A stretch of 64,000 nt of DNA from contig NZ_CAHJWJ010000012.1 in the NCBI RefSeq assembly GCF_903642285.1, positions 25,788-89,787 on the forward strand, given 5' to 3'. The stretch's first letter is position 1, and every line of letters begins with the position of its first letter. Below, in pieces: positions 7,957 to 17,272 of this stretch. Below the pieces are notes generated by a model. It saw only the letters and a program-made list of their open reading frames with translations, ran no database searches and had not been told where the DNA came from. This DNA comes from Sphingomonas bacterium (GTDB lineage: Bacteria; Pseudomonadota; Alphaproteobacteria; Sphingomonadales; Sphingomonadaceae). The position numbers and the translations under genes are program-made.

Positions 7957-10236
7957 TCACGCTATGCGGGTGTCGTCGTCGGCGATCGTGGTCGCGACAT
8001 TGGGGGAAGAGGGTCGCGGCGCGGTCGGTTGACGCGCCATGGCCTGTTGCTGTTGCTGGCCCGCGCCACTGCCGCCGCCATCGACCGTGCTGCCGCCAAG
8101 CCGAAGCCCGCGCTGTTCGGCGATCGCGGCGAGCCGCGGCTGCGCTTCGGTCAGGATCGCACGAGTTGCGGCCTGGTCCGCGGTGAAGCGGACGTGCAGC
8201 GTGTCGCCGTCCTTGCGCACCGACATCTCGATCGGTCCGAGCGCATCCGGGACCACGCGGATCCTGCTGCTGGTCGCGTCCGCGGCGTCGCGCAGCGTCT
8301 CGATCCGGTCGACCATCGCCTGCGGCCACTGGCCGCGGCGCAGATCGAGCGGGGCCTGCTGCGCGTCGCTCGTCGCGGCGAGCGCCAGCGTTGGCTCCGT
8401 ACGCGCGGCGGCAGCCGTCGACGGCGCGGCCGTCGCGCCGGTGGCGGGATCGAGCCGCGGATCCTTGGCCAGCCCGGCGCGCATCGCGGCACCGAACGCC
8501 TGGATCGCGGATGTCGTCGTCGCGACGGTCCCGGCGGCGGGCGGCAGGGGCCTCGCGGGCGGCGACAGTGCGATGACGGGCGCGCTGCGGGTGTCGATCT
8601 GGATCGTACCGGCGACCGGCGCGGTGACGGGCGCGGACTGCGGCGCGTCGATAGCGGTTCCGGCGATCGACACGGGTGCGGCGAAGGCGACGACCGGCGC
8701 GGCGACGGGCGGCACGGCCGGAACCGAAACCGGCTGGATCGGGACCGGTGCGGCGGCGGCGACGATCGCGGCTGCGTCCGGTGCCGCGACGGGGGCGGGC
8801 ACCGTGCCCGCGACCATCGGCGACGTGGTGGCCGGCACGATCGACGGATCGACCGGCGTGGCGATCGTTGCGGGATCGAGCGCGTCCGCAGCACCGCGCG
8901 GCTGTGCGACGATCGGCGGGGATATCATTGTCGGCGATACGACGGGCATCGCCGACAATGCGGCCGGTGCCGCTGCGGGGGCGGGCCCGATGCCGGTCGA
9001 TATCGGCGGCGCGTTGGTCGGCACGGTCGAGGGACCGGCGGGCGCGGCGATCGTCGCAGGCGCAGGCGTGTCCGCCGTTTCGACGCGCGGCTGCGCGTCG
9101 ATCGGCGGGGGCGATACTGCCGACGGCGATACGATGGGCGTATCCGGCGCTGTGACGGGCACCGCTACGAATGCGGGTGCGGTTCTGGCGAATATCGGCG
9201 GCGTGGTAGCGGGTACGATCGACGGACCGACCGGCGAGGCGATCGTTGCAGCATCCGCTGTGCTTGCCGCCGCGCCGACCCGCGGTTGCGTGGTGATCTG
9301 CGTGGGCGATACCGCGGCCGATGACGCGATCCTCGTCGCGGCGGCCGGTGTCGCGACGGAGGCGGGTACGACACCGGCGAATATCGGCGACGTGGTGGCC
9401 GGGACGATCGACGGACCGACCGACGACGCGACCGTTACGGTGCCAAGCCAGCTTGCCGCTTCGACCCGGGGTCGCGTGGTGACCTGCGATACCGTCGTCG
9501 GCGATACGGCGGCCAGCGCTACCGCCCCGACCGGTGCCGGTGCGGGCGCGGGCGCTGGGGTCGGGGGTATCGGCGGTGCGGTCGCCGCTACGATCGACGG
9601 ATCGACCGGCGCTGCGATCGTCGCCGGATCGGGTGCGTTCGCGGCTTTGGCTGGCGACGGGGCGGCGGTCTGTGGACGCGATACCGCGGCCGTTGCCGTC
9701 GCCGGCCCGATGTCACCGGTCGGCGGGACGGGTATCGCCTGGCCCGACGAGGAAGCGAACATCGCCGGCACCTCCTTGCGCGACACGGCTACAGGCATCG
9801 GGGCGACCGGGCCGGAACCGGGCGTTTGCGATTCGGCCGCGGGTGCGTCCGCGACAGCGGGCAATGCCGCGATCGGCGCGGACATCAGCGGCAGCGGCAC
9901 GCCCTGATCGAGCGCGACCGCGGTCGCACCGGTATCGCTCGAGACAGGTGCAGGCCCCGGGGCCGTAACCGGTGACGGCATCGCCGCGAACAGTCCCGGA
10001 TCGGACGCGACGGGTGATCCCACCGGCAAGCCGCTGCCGCCCGCGGCGGCATCCTGCCGATCGTCGGCATCGTCCTTCGTCTTCTCACCGGCGGGCGGCG
10101 GCGGATCGGTATCGTCGCCCGCGACGGATGCCCCCGCGATCTGCGCAAGCGACGATGCGAAGATACCCGTCGATGCCGTCGTACGCGCGGCAGGGGACGC
10201 GGTCGGGCCGGCAATGGCGGTGATCGAGAGATTCAT
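7957..10236 (-). CDS. fliK: Flagellar hook-length control protein FliK, with internal repeats
   Basis: This 759-residue protein is much longer than the ~400 residues of enterobacterial FliK. The last ~130 residues form the FliK C-terminal switch domain (LRRGQWPQAMVDRIETLRDA, then SRIRVVPDALGPIEMSVRKD and VRFTADQAATRAIL), followed by a Gln/Ser-rich tail. FliK is exported as a molecular ruler, and its C-domain contacts FlhB to end hook growth. The rest is Ala/Pro/Val/Thr-rich and includes five degenerate ~62-residue repeats. The start is the ATG at 10236; a sigma-54 promoter lies 39 bp upstream. Confidence 0.9.
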   Translation of the reverse strand: MNLSITAIAGPTASPAARTTASTGIFASSLAQIAGASVAGDDTDPPPPAGEKTKDDADDRQDAAAGGSGLPVGSPVASDPGLFAAMPSPVTAPGPAPVSSDTGATAVALDQGVPLPLMSAPIAALPAVADAPAAESQTPGSGPVAPMPVAVSRKEVPAMFASSSGQAIPVPPTGDIGPATATAAVSRPQTAAPSPAKAANAPDPATIAAPVDPSIVAATAPPIPPTPAPAPAPAPVGAVALAAVSPTTVSQVTTRPRVEAASWLGTVTVASSVGPSIVPATTSPIFAGVVPASVATPAAATRIASSAAVSPTQITTQPRVGAAASTADAATIASPVGPSIVPATTPPIFARTAPAFVAVPVTAPDTPIVSPSAVSPPPIDAQPRVETADTPAPATIAAPAGPSTVPTNAPPISTGIGPAPAAAPAALSAMPVVSPTMISPPIVAQPRGAADALDPATIATPVDPSIVPATTSPMVAGTVPAPVAAPDAAAIVAAAAPVPIQPVSVPAVPPVAAPVVAFAAPVSIAGTAIDAPQSAPVTAPVAGTIQIDTRSAPVIALSPPARPLPPAAGTVATTTSAIQAFGAAMRAGLAKDPRLDPATGATAAPSTAAAARTEPTLALAATSDAQQAPLDLRRGQWPQAMVDRIETLRDAADATSSRIRVVPDALGPIEMSVRKDGDTLHVRFTADQAATRAILTEAQPRLAAIAEQRGLRLGGSTVDGGGSGAGQQQQQAMARQPTAPRPSSPNVATTIADDDTRIA
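8800..9640 (-). repeat. Five degenerate ~189-bp in-frame tandem repeats in fliK
   Basis: The word ACGATCGACGG (or a near variant) recurs on the plus strand at 8837, 9023, 9215, 9404 and 9590, with spacings of 186, 192, 189 and 186 bp, all multiples of three. In protein the unit reads PATIAxPVGPSIVPATTxPI, then ~25 variable Ala/Pro residues, SPxxI and QPRV. The unit lies in the part of FliK expected to act as the ruler, so copy number could change hook length. Confidence 0.85.
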
Positions 10237-10272
10237 GCGCGGCGTCTCGGGGCGATAGTCATCGCAGGGCGA

Positions 10273-10710
10273 TCAGCAAGGATCGTGCCGTTTTCCCGCG
10301 CTTGCCGGTGCGCCCGGTGGTGTCTCTTCCAGCGCGCGCATCTCCGCGCGGATCGTCGCGGCATCGGCGCGCACGATCAGCTTTTCGATCGCGCTCTGGT
10401 CGCGGCGTGCGGTGCGGGTCGCCTCGGCGGCGCGCGCGCGGAAATCCTCGGCGTTGCGCATGCGCGCAGCGGCGGTCAGCGCGGATTGATGGAGCTTGTC
10501 GCGGTAATGCGCCGCCGCGCCGAGCGACACGCCGACCGCACTCGCCGCGATCGGCGCGACGGCGGCGGCCAGTTCGGCGATCCGGGCGTGAAGCTGCGCT
10601 TCGCTCGCCGCATGATCGCGTGCGCGCGCTTCGTCCGCATGCGCCAGGTGAAGCTGGATCGTGCGGACCCGGTGAAGGCGGGCGAGCGTCTTGCCGCGGG
10701 TACCGCTCAT
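10273..10710 (-). CDS. fliJ: Flagellar export protein FliJ-like
   Basis: This 145-residue, highly charged Ala/Arg/Glu-rich protein is predicted to be a long coiled coil, the expected form of FliJ, the central stalk of the FliI ATPase ring and escort for export chaperones. Sequence conservation in FliJ is poor. The assignment rests on size, helical composition and position directly after fliI (TGA, one base, ATG). The ATG at 10710 is chosen for that spacing. The 3' end contains the fliK promoter. Confidence 0.75.
   Translation of the reverse strand: MSGTRGKTLARLHRVRTIQLHLAHADEARARDHAASEAQLHARIAELAAAVAPIAASAVGVSLGAAAHYRDKLHQSALTAAARMRNAEDFRARAAEATRTARRDQSAIEKLIVRADAATIRAEMRALEETPPGAPASAGKRHDPC
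10275..10290 (-). promoter_or_regulatory. Predicted sigma-54 promoter of the fliK operon
   Basis: On the minus strand the sequence reads CGGCACGATCCTTGCT: GG and GC are separated by exactly 10 bases and flanked by the consensus CACG and TTGCT. It overlaps the 3' end of fliJ, and the start point would be near 10264, ~28 bp before fliK. It would give fliK-fliL-...-flhB their own FlbD/sigma-54 control. Confidence 0.75.
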
Positions 10711-10711
10711 C

Positions 10712-12052
10712 TCAGCCGCCGAACACGCCGACCAGCTCGACGATCGCTTCGCCAAGCGGCACGACCGCGTCCGCATCTTGGCGGATATAATCCATCACGG
10801 TGGAATGGCAGGCGATCGCGGCGTCGATCGCCGGGTCCGCGCCGTGGCGATACGCACCCATCAGGACGAGATCGCGGTTCTCCTCGTACGTCGCCAGATG
10901 CCGGCGAAGCGCGCGTGCCGCCTTGACGTGCGCGGCGTCCGCGATGTCGGTCATCACCCGGCTGACCGACGGACCGATGTCGATCGCCGGATAGATGCCG
11001 CGTTCCGCCAGCGCCCGCGCGAGGACGATGTGCCCGTCGAGGATCGACCGCGCCGCGTCGACCACCGGGTCGTTTCCGTCGTCGCCGTCCGCCAGCACGG
11101 TATAGATCGCGGTGATCGACCCGCCCGAATGGACGTCTACCCCCGCACGCTCGATCAGATTGGGCAGCATCGCGATCGCGGACGGCGGATAGCCGCGCGC
11201 GGACGCGGGTTCGCCGAGCGCCAGCCCGATCTCGCGTCCCGCATGTGCGACCCGGGTCAGCGAATCCATGATGAGGAGGACCTGCTTGCCCTCCGCGCGA
11301 AAGGCTTCGGCGATGGCGGTCGCGCGCAGCGCGCCGCGGATGCGGAGTACCGGCGAATGGTTGGCCGGCACCGCGACGACGACGCTTCGCGCGCGCGCTT
11401 CGCCCGCGACCTTGGTCTCCAGGAAATCGGCGACTTCGCGGCTACGCTCGCCGATCAGGCCGATGACGACGACATCGGCCTGGGCGGCGCGGACGATCAT
11501 CCCGAGCAATACCGATTTGCCGACGCCGGATCCCGCCATGATCCCGACGCGCTGGCCCTGGCCGATCGTGAGCAGCCCGTTGATCGCGCGCACGCCGACG
11601 TCCATCGGCTTCAGGACCCGCCCGCGGTCGAGCGGGGATTGCAGCTTGCCGGCGATCGGCCAGCGGCCGGCACCGCGGATCGGCCCGAGCCCGTCGATCG
11701 GTTTTCCAGCACCGTCGACGACGCGGCCGAGCAGGGCTGCACCGACTTCGGCCTCGCCGGGGGGGCCGATCGGACGCACCGGCGCGCGTGGCAACAGCGC
11801 GGCTGGGCCGCCGAGGTTCATCAGCAGCGTACGGCCGCTGCGGAAGCCGATGACCTCCGCCTCGACCTGGCCCCCGATTCCATCGGCGCCGTCCGCGCCG
11901 ACGCGGCAGATCGTGCCGACGGGCAAGGTCAGGCCGACCGCCTCCATCAGCAATCCGTCGAACGAGGCGAGCAGCCCCGACACCATCGGCGCGGGGACGA
12001 GCGGGGCCTGGCCGAGCGTTTCCAGATATTGCGTCGCGAACCGGTTCAGCAT
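10712..12052 (-). CDS. fliI: Flagellum-specific ATPase FliI
   Basis: A 446-residue ATPase of the F1-beta-like type III export family. The Walker A is GSGVGKS (about residue 168), the Walker B region is LLIMDSLTRVAHA, and the family signature LGEPASARGYPPSAIAMLPNLIERAG follows. FliI hydrolyses ATP at the export gate, releasing chaperones and unfolding substrates, and works with FliH and FliJ encoded on either side. The ATG at 12052 overlaps the fliH stop by 7 bases. Confidence 0.96.
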   Translation of the reverse strand: MLNRFATQYLETLGQAPLVPAPMVSGLLASFDGLLMEAVGLTLPVGTICRVGADGADGIGGQVEAEVIGFRSGRTLLMNLGGPAALLPRAPVRPIGPPGEAEVGAALLGRVVDGAGKPIDGLGPIRGAGRWPIAGKLQSPLDRGRVLKPMDVGVRAINGLLTIGQGQRVGIMAGSGVGKSVLLGMIVRAAQADVVVIGLIGERSREVADFLETKVAGEARARSVVVAVPANHSPVLRIRGALRATAIAEAFRAEGKQVLLIMDSLTRVAHAGREIGLALGEPASARGYPPSAIAMLPNLIERAGVDVHSGGSITAIYTVLADGDDGNDPVVDAARSILDGHIVLARALAERGIYPAIDIGPSVSRVMTDIADAAHVKAARALRRHLATYEENRDLVLMGAYRHGADPAIDAAIACHSTVMDYIRQDADAVVPLGEAIVELVGVFGG

Positions 12053-12774
12053 GGCGTCCCGGGGATCGGGACGCGGTCGATCGCGCGCGTCAGCTGGTCG
12101 AGCCAGTGCGCCGGGCCGTCCTCGACGATGGTGGATGCGGTTTCGAGAACGAACCCGCCGCGCGCGACGCTCGCATCGCCCACCGCGAAGACGGTTTTCG
12201 GCAAATGTCCGGCAAGCATGGCGACGTCGTCGGGATGGACCCGGAGCATCGCCGCCTCCGCGGCATCGGCGAGCAGGTCGACCGCGCCCTCGATCCGCGC
12301 GGCCAGCTTTTCGGATGAGATGCCGACCTCGCCGACCAGTTTCTCGACCAGGATGAGCACGGTGCGACGCAATTGTTCGGCGATCCGTTCGCGATCGACA
12401 TGATCGCCCGTGCCGAGCGCCACGGACAGCCCGGCGATCAGGTCGGCATCGCGGCTGTCGTCGGTGCGCGCGGCGGCGAGCCCCGCGGCATAACCGGCGG
12501 CGCGTGCGGTCTCGATCGGATCGATATCGCTCTTGGTATCGAGCGGATTCCACCCGGCGGTCGGGTTGCTGCCTGGATCAGCGGGGCTGAAATGTTTCGG
12601 GCCGGGCGTGCCGGGCGCTTGCGGTGAAAAGGACACCGGCCCGCTCGGCGCAGCGCGTGTGCGCGGATCGAACGCGGCGAAGCCCTCGGGCGGCGCGAAC
12701 GCACGTGCGAGCATCTGCGCCGCGTTGTCGTGGCGTGCGGCGAACCCAGCTACGAAGTCAGACATGGGGGACAT
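12046..12774 (-). CDS. fliH: Flagellar assembly protein FliH
   Basis: This 242-residue protein is the negative regulator and tether of FliI. The N-terminal ~85 residues are Pro/Gly/Ser-rich and low-complexity. A helical region with the small-residue spacing AAGYAAGLAAA (~91-101) recalls the Ala/Gly-rich helix repeats of FliH. The C-terminal domain (about 120-235) contains VLILVEKLVGEVGIS and LRVHPDDVAML, matching the FliH/HrpE/YscL/V-ATPase E-subunit fold. The ATG at 12774 overlaps the fliG stop (TGATG); a second ATG three codons on is an alternative. Confidence 0.85.
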   Translation of the reverse strand: MSPMSDFVAGFAARHDNAAQMLARAFAPPEGFAAFDPRTRAAPSGPVSFSPQAPGTPGPKHFSPADPGSNPTAGWNPLDTKSDIDPIETARAAGYAAGLAAARTDDSRDADLIAGLSVALGTGDHVDRERIAEQLRRTVLILVEKLVGEVGISSEKLAARIEGAVDLLADAAEAAMLRVHPDDVAMLAGHLPKTVFAVGDASVARGGFVLETASTIVEDGPAHWLDQLTRAIDRVPIPGTPC

Positions 12775-13787
12775 CAGACATAATCGTCGTCGCCGGCACC
12801 CATCATGATCGTACCGTCCTTGGCGAGCGTGCGTGCGATCTGGATCATCGCCTTCTGTGCCTCCAGCACCTCGGCGAGCTTCATCGGTCCGCGCGCTTCC
12901 ATCTCGTCGCGGATGCCGTCCGCGGCGCGCGCGGACATGCAGCCGAGGAAGCGTTCGCGGATCGCCGCATCGACGCCCTTCAGCGCGCGGGTCAGGATAT
13001 CGCCGTCGACGTTGCGGATCATCGTGCCCAGGTTCTTGTCGTCCATCTCCAGCAGATTGTCGAAGACGAACATCGCCTCCTCGATCTGCTTGGCGATTTC
13101 GCGGTCGATCTTGAACAGTTTCGGCATCACGCGCTGCTCGGTTGCCTTGCGCGCGCCGGACAATAGCCGCGCGGCCTCGCGCGTACCGCCGAGCGTGACG
13201 CCGGCAGCACCGGACGACGAACCGCTGCGGTTCGCGAGCATCGTCTTCAGCGTATCGACCGCCTCGGGCGTGATCGGTCCAAGCCGTGCGACGCGGTGCA
13301 GGATGTCGGGCTGCACCGCATCGGGCAGCAGTTCGAGCACCTGGCTGCCGACCACGGGATCGAGGTTCGCGATCAGCACGGCGGCGATCTGCGGATGTTC
13401 CTTCTCGATCATCGCCGCGATCTCGCTCGCGTCGAGCCAGTCGAGCAACTCGATCTCGCACGCCGCCTCGGGCGGGGTGATCCGCGCCAGCACGCTTTCC
13501 GCCTTTTCGGGGCCGAGCGCGCGGTTCATCACCGCCTCGATCTTGAGGCGTGGGTCGAAGCCGATGGCGGTGCGTTCGCGGGCATGGCCGACGAAATCGT
13601 CGAGGACGTTCTCGACCTCCTGTTCGCTGACGTCCGCCACCGCGAACATCGCCTTGCCGAGCTGACGCACCTCTTCGGGATCCAGTTTCTGCAGGATGGC
13701 GGCGGCTTCCTCCTCGCCGACGAGCATCATCAGCACCGCGGCGCGCTCGACGCCGGTATAGGTGCGCAAGGGCAGGGGAACGCTCAC
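12774..13787 (-). CDS. fliG: Flagellar motor switch protein FliG
   Basis: FliG (337 residues) has the N-domain that binds FliF, the middle EHPQIAAVLIANLDP motif (the EHPQ signature at ~129-132) that contacts FliM, and the C-domain MFVFDNLLEMDDKNLGTMI followed by the charged torque helix (RNVDGDILTRALKG). FliG is the rotor subunit that meets the stators. The start is GTG at 13787, overlapping the fliF stop as GTGA. Confidence 0.96.
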   Translation of the reverse strand: MSVPLPLRTYTGVERAAVLMMLVGEEEAAAILQKLDPEEVRQLGKAMFAVADVSEQEVENVLDDFVGHARERTAIGFDPRLKIEAVMNRALGPEKAESVLARITPPEAACEIELLDWLDASEIAAMIEKEHPQIAAVLIANLDPVVGSQVLELLPDAVQPDILHRVARLGPITPEAVDTLKTMLANRSGSSSGAAGVTLGGTREAARLLSGARKATEQRVMPKLFKIDREIAKQIEEAMFVFDNLLEMDDKNLGTMIRNVDGDILTRALKGVDAAIRERFLGCMSARAADGIRDEMEARGPMKLAEVLEAQKAMIQIARTLAKDGTIMMGAGDDDYV

Positions 13788-15445
13788 GACTTGATCATGT
13801 CCCGGACGGCCAGCGCGGCGCGTGTCGGATTGTCGCGCGTGAAGCCGCGCACCGCGCCGATCCGCTCGTCATAGCCGCGGCTGCCCTCGAGCTGGTCGAG
13901 GCTGACCGGCCCGCTGGCGATGCCGCCCTCCATGCCGGCAGCCGGCGAACCCATCGGCGCGCCGAGCGCGATCCGGGGCGTATCCTCGCGCTTCTTCATC
14001 AGCGCCTTCGACAGCGGGCGGACACCGAGGATGAGGACCAGCAGCGCGATGAGGATCGCGGTTCCGTCGCGCGCGACGATCGGCAGCCAGGCATTGTCGT
14101 ACCAGGCGGGCTTGCTCGTGGTGCCGGCGTCGGCATCGGCGAATTTCTTGCTGATGACGGTCACTTGGTCCTGGCGCTGCGCATCGAAGCCGACCGCGCT
14201 CTTCACCAGATCGGTGATCTGTCCGATCTCCATCGTCGTTCGCCTGCCCTTTTCGGGATCGCGCAGCAGGACCGCGACCGACAGCCGCTTGACGCTGCCG
14301 GGGGCGGCGCGGGTGACGGACACTTCCTTGCCCAGATCATAGGCGCGCTGGAAGGCGTCGGTCTGTTTCTGCGCGTCGGGGGCGGGGCCGCCGGCGGTCG
14401 GGGCGGGCGTCGGCGTGCCGGGATTGCCGGTCGCGGCCTGCGGCGTCGTCAGCTGGCTCGCGGGCGGCGGCGTGTTCGACAGCGCGCCGGGAATGCCGCC
14501 GGGCGCGGTCGCGGCACCGTCCTTCTGGTTGCCGACCCAATTGCCGGTCTCGGCACGGAGAACGCCGGCCTTGTCGTAGCTTTCGCGCGTCGCCTGCGTC
14601 TCGTCGAGATTGACGTCCGCCTGCACTTCGGTGGTGAAATTGCCCGCGCCGAGCAGCGGGGTCAGCAGCTGGATCAGCTGGGTGCGATATTTGTCCTCGA
14701 CCCGGCGCTGGAAATCGATCCGCTGGCCGTTGCCGCCGTCCCCGGCACCGCCCGATTTGGTCAGCAGCGCGCCGAGCTGATCGACGATCGTGACGTCGTC
14801 GGGCTTCATTCCCGGCACCGACGAGGCGACGAGATTGACGATCGACGACACCTGCGAATCGCTGAGCGATCGTCCCCCCTGAAGTTTCAGCACGACCGAC
14901 GCGGAAGGATTGGCATTGTCGCGAACGAACACGCTGGCTTCCGGCATCGCGAGGTGGACGCGCGCCTGCGCGACCGCGTCGATATCCTCGATCGATTTCG
15001 CCAATTCGGTCTCACGCGCCTGGCGAAGGCGTTCGCCCTCGACCGCACGGGACACGCCCATCGGCAACTGGTCGAGGATCGCATAGCCGCCGGGCGCGGC
15101 CTTGGGCAGGCCCTGGCCGGCCAGCAGCATCCGCGCCCTGGAGAAATCCTCTTCGCCGACGGTCAGCGCACCGGTGCCGTCGTCGACATGGCTCTTGATC
15201 CCCCCTTGCGTCAGCGCGGCGGTCACCGCGGCCTTGTCGCTGTCGGGAAGCCCCGTGAACAACGTCTTTTGCGTCGGCGTCGACAGCGTCATCCACGCGA
15301 GCGCGGCGGCGGCGATCAGCCCGATCATGAGCGCCATCGGCAGCGACCGACGGACGGCCGGCTGCGCCAGGACGCCCTTCATCTGGAGGAGCGGGTTCGC
15401 GAACCGTTCGGGGCTCGGATTGATGGGGGTGAGGGCATTGGACAT
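13784..15445 (-). CDS. fliF: Flagellar MS-ring protein FliF
   Basis: The 553-residue FliF has an N-terminal membrane helix (about 38-58) and the first ring-building YscJ/FliF domain with the conserved region RQARETELAKSIEDIDAVAQ. A second ring domain follows, then a Pro/Gly/Thr-rich spacer (about 330-375), a second membrane helix near residue 455 and a cytoplasmic tail that binds FliG. It forms the inner-membrane ring on which the motor and export gate assemble. It starts 6 bp after the fliE stop. Confidence 0.95.
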   Translation of the reverse strand: MSNALTPINPSPERFANPLLQMKGVLAQPAVRRSLPMALMIGLIAAAALAWMTLSTPTQKTLFTGLPDSDKAAVTAALTQGGIKSHVDDGTGALTVGEEDFSRARMLLAGQGLPKAAPGGYAILDQLPMGVSRAVEGERLRQARETELAKSIEDIDAVAQARVHLAMPEASVFVRDNANPSASVVLKLQGGRSLSDSQVSSIVNLVASSVPGMKPDDVTIVDQLGALLTKSGGAGDGGNGQRIDFQRRVEDKYRTQLIQLLTPLLGAGNFTTEVQADVNLDETQATRESYDKAGVLRAETGNWVGNQKDGAATAPGGIPGALSNTPPPASQLTTPQAATGNPGTPTPAPTAGGPAPDAQKQTDAFQRAYDLGKEVSVTRAAPGSVKRLSVAVLLRDPEKGRRTTMEIGQITDLVKSAVGFDAQRQDQVTVISKKFADADAGTTSKPAWYDNAWLPIVARDGTAILIALLVLILGVRPLSKALMKKREDTPRIALGAPMGSPAAGMEGGIASGPVSLDQLEGSRGYDERIGAVRGFTRDNPTRAALAVRDMIKS

Positions 15446-15451
15446 CTGTCG

Positions 15452-15841
15452 TTACACCGGCATGCTCATGATGTCCTTGTAGGCGGACAGCAATTTGTTG
15501 CGGACTTGCAGCGTGGCCTCGAAACCGACCGATGCCTGCTGGCGGGCGAGCATCACCTTGGCGATGTCGACGGTATCACCGCGCTCGTAGCTATCGGACA
15601 GCTGCGACGCCTGGTTCTGGCCGTCGTTGACGCTCGTCAGCGCCCGATCCATCGTCGCGGCGAAGCTGGCGGGCGTGGTCGACGACGTCGCCGGGGCGGC
15701 GACGCCGGTCGCGGCACCGGCACCGGCATTGGCGCGGGACAGCGCGTCGTTCTTGTCGAGGATCTGCTGGCGGAGCTGCAGGATGCGGTCGATCCCCATC
15801 GACGCGCCGCCGCCGATGCCCCCTATGCTGCCGATCGTCAT
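15452..15841 (-). CDS. fliE: Flagellar hook-basal body protein FliE
   Basis: A 129-residue protein whose C-terminal half carries the FliE signature (SFAATMDRALTSVNDGQNQA, then VDIAKVMLARQQASVGFEATLQVRNKLLSAYKDIMSMPV). FliE joins the MS ring to the proximal rod and is one of the first exported substrates. The N-terminal ~45 residues are Gly/Ala-rich. The ATG at 15841 overlaps the stop of the upstream regulator gene (ATGA), which ties regulator and early structural genes into one transcript. Confidence 0.93.
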   Translation of the reverse strand: MTIGSIGGIGGGASMGIDRILQLRQQILDKNDALSRANAGAGAATGVAAPATSSTTPASFAATMDRALTSVNDGQNQASQLSDSYERGDTVDIAKVMLARQQASVGFEATLQVRNKLLSAYKDIMSMPV

Positions 15842-17103
15842 GCGGTCGCCGCCCAGCCGGCGGCCGCGCCGATATCCTCGCCCTGCTCGCGCGCCTTGGC
15901 CAGGCGGTAGCGAAGCGTGCGTTCGGAAATGCCCAGCCGCCGCGCGGTCTCGATCCGGCTGCCGCCGCATGCACGAAGCGTGTCGCGGATCGCGGCGAAT
16001 TCGCTCAACTGCACGATGTTGCCGAGCGTCGCCGACTGATCGTCCGCGCGGTCGAACACCGCCGCCGCCGGACGGTCGAACACGATATGGCTCGCATGGA
16101 TGGTATCGCCCGCAGCGAACAGCAGCGCGCGCTGGATGACGTTTTCCAGTTCGCGGACATTGCCCGGCCAGTCATGGCCGACCAGCATCTCGACCGCTTC
16201 GGCGTCGGGCCAGGGGACGACCTGGCGGTTGCCTGCATGGCGCAGGATCATCGTCGCGGCGAGCGCGGGAATGTCCTGGCGACGCTGCGACAGGGGCTTG
16301 GTCATCAGCGGGAACACGGACAGCCGGTAATAGAGATCGGCGCGGAACCGGCCCGCGGCGACCTCGCCCTGCAAGTCGCGGTTGGCGCAGGCGATGACGC
16401 GGACGTCGATCGATTGCGGCACCGACGCGCCGATCGGCACGACCTCGCGTTCCTGGAGCGCGCGCAGCAGCTTGGCCTGGAGCTGGATCGGCATCTCCGC
16501 GATCTCGTCGAGCAGCAGCGTGCCGCCGTTCGCGGCGCGGAAGAACCCCTCGCCGCCCGACGACGCGCCGGTGAACGCGCCCTTCTGATGGCCGAACAGC
16601 AGCGCCTCGAGCATCGATTCGGGCAGCGCCGCGCAATTGATCGCGACGAACGGCCCCTCCTTGCGCGGGGAATTGTTGTGAATGGCGCGCGCCAGCACCT
16701 CCTTGCCGGTGCCGGTCGGACCGTTGATCAGCACGGTGATCTCGGCTTGCGCGACTCGTTCGGCCAGCGCGAACAGCGCCAGGCTTTCGGGGTCGGCGGC
16801 GGTCGGCGTCTCGGGTCCGGCGAGCAGCGCGCGGGCGAAACCGTTGCCGATCGCCGCGTCGGCGGGGCCGAATGCGATCCGCGCGGGGCTGCCGTCGCGC
16901 GACGGCAGGACGGTGCGGTGATCCTCCGCGATCACGACGGTGCGCGCCGGTGCGGTGATCGCCTCGCCTTCCGCGACCAGGAAGATGTCGCCCGCCATCG
17001 GCACCGCATCGGCGGTACCGATCCCGAACCCCTGCGCGCGGAGCGACGACACCAGCGCGTATTTGCGGGCGGTGACCGCAGCAGACGGAAAGATCGAGCG
17101 CAT
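15838..17103 (-). CDS. flbD: Sigma-54-dependent flagellar regulator, FlbD/FleQ type
   Basis: This 421-residue protein has three parts. An atypical N-terminal domain (1-~105) has no clear phospho-acceptor pattern. A sigma-54 interaction AAA+ domain (about 110-340) shows Walker A GPTGTGKE and the GAFTGA loop that contacts sigma-54. A Fis-type C-terminal helix-turn-helix ends in ARRLGISERTLRYRLAK. In Caulobacter, FlbD activates middle and late flagellar sigma-54 promoters. The four sigma-54 promoters in this island are its likely targets. It heads the fli array; the FliX partner known from Caulobacter is not seen in the window. Confidence 0.9.
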   Translation of the reverse strand: MRSIFPSAAVTARKYALVSSLRAQGFGIGTADAVPMAGDIFLVAEGEAITAPARTVVIAEDHRTVLPSRDGSPARIAFGPADAAIGNGFARALLAGPETPTAADPESLALFALAERVAQAEITVLINGPTGTGKEVLARAIHNNSPRKEGPFVAINCAALPESMLEALLFGHQKGAFTGASSGGEGFFRAANGGTLLLDEIAEMPIQLQAKLLRALQEREVVPIGASVPQSIDVRVIACANRDLQGEVAAGRFRADLYYRLSVFPLMTKPLSQRRQDIPALAATMILRHAGNRQVVPWPDAEAVEMLVGHDWPGNVRELENVIQRALLFAAGDTIHASHIVFDRPAAAVFDRADDQSATLGNIVQLSEFAAIRDTLRACGGSRIETARRLGISERTLRYRLAKAREQGEDIGAAAGWAATA

Positions 17104-17272
17104 GAAAACCCCCTTGGACGAACGGGGAATGCGGCCTTGCTGGTAAATGGCGAGTTAAAGCCGTCGCCGGCCGGCAGAATATTTCCGTGCACACACTCGC
17201 ATGCACACACGGGGCGCGTTCGCGCGCGCGCGAGGTCGGTGCGGGGGCATGGCAAAGGGCGCGGATTTTTTG

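Noticed and set aside
8800..9640. Regular ~189-bp repeats as a possible CRISPR or satellite
   Set aside because: Repeat period is a multiple of three, degenerate and in frame within fliK; no short identical repeats with spacers are present.
7654..9907. Plus-strand frames of 556 and 622 codons opposite fliK
   Set aside because: Antisense to the FliK repeat region; their apparent repeats are the complement of the fliK repeats, and no start site or family is seen.
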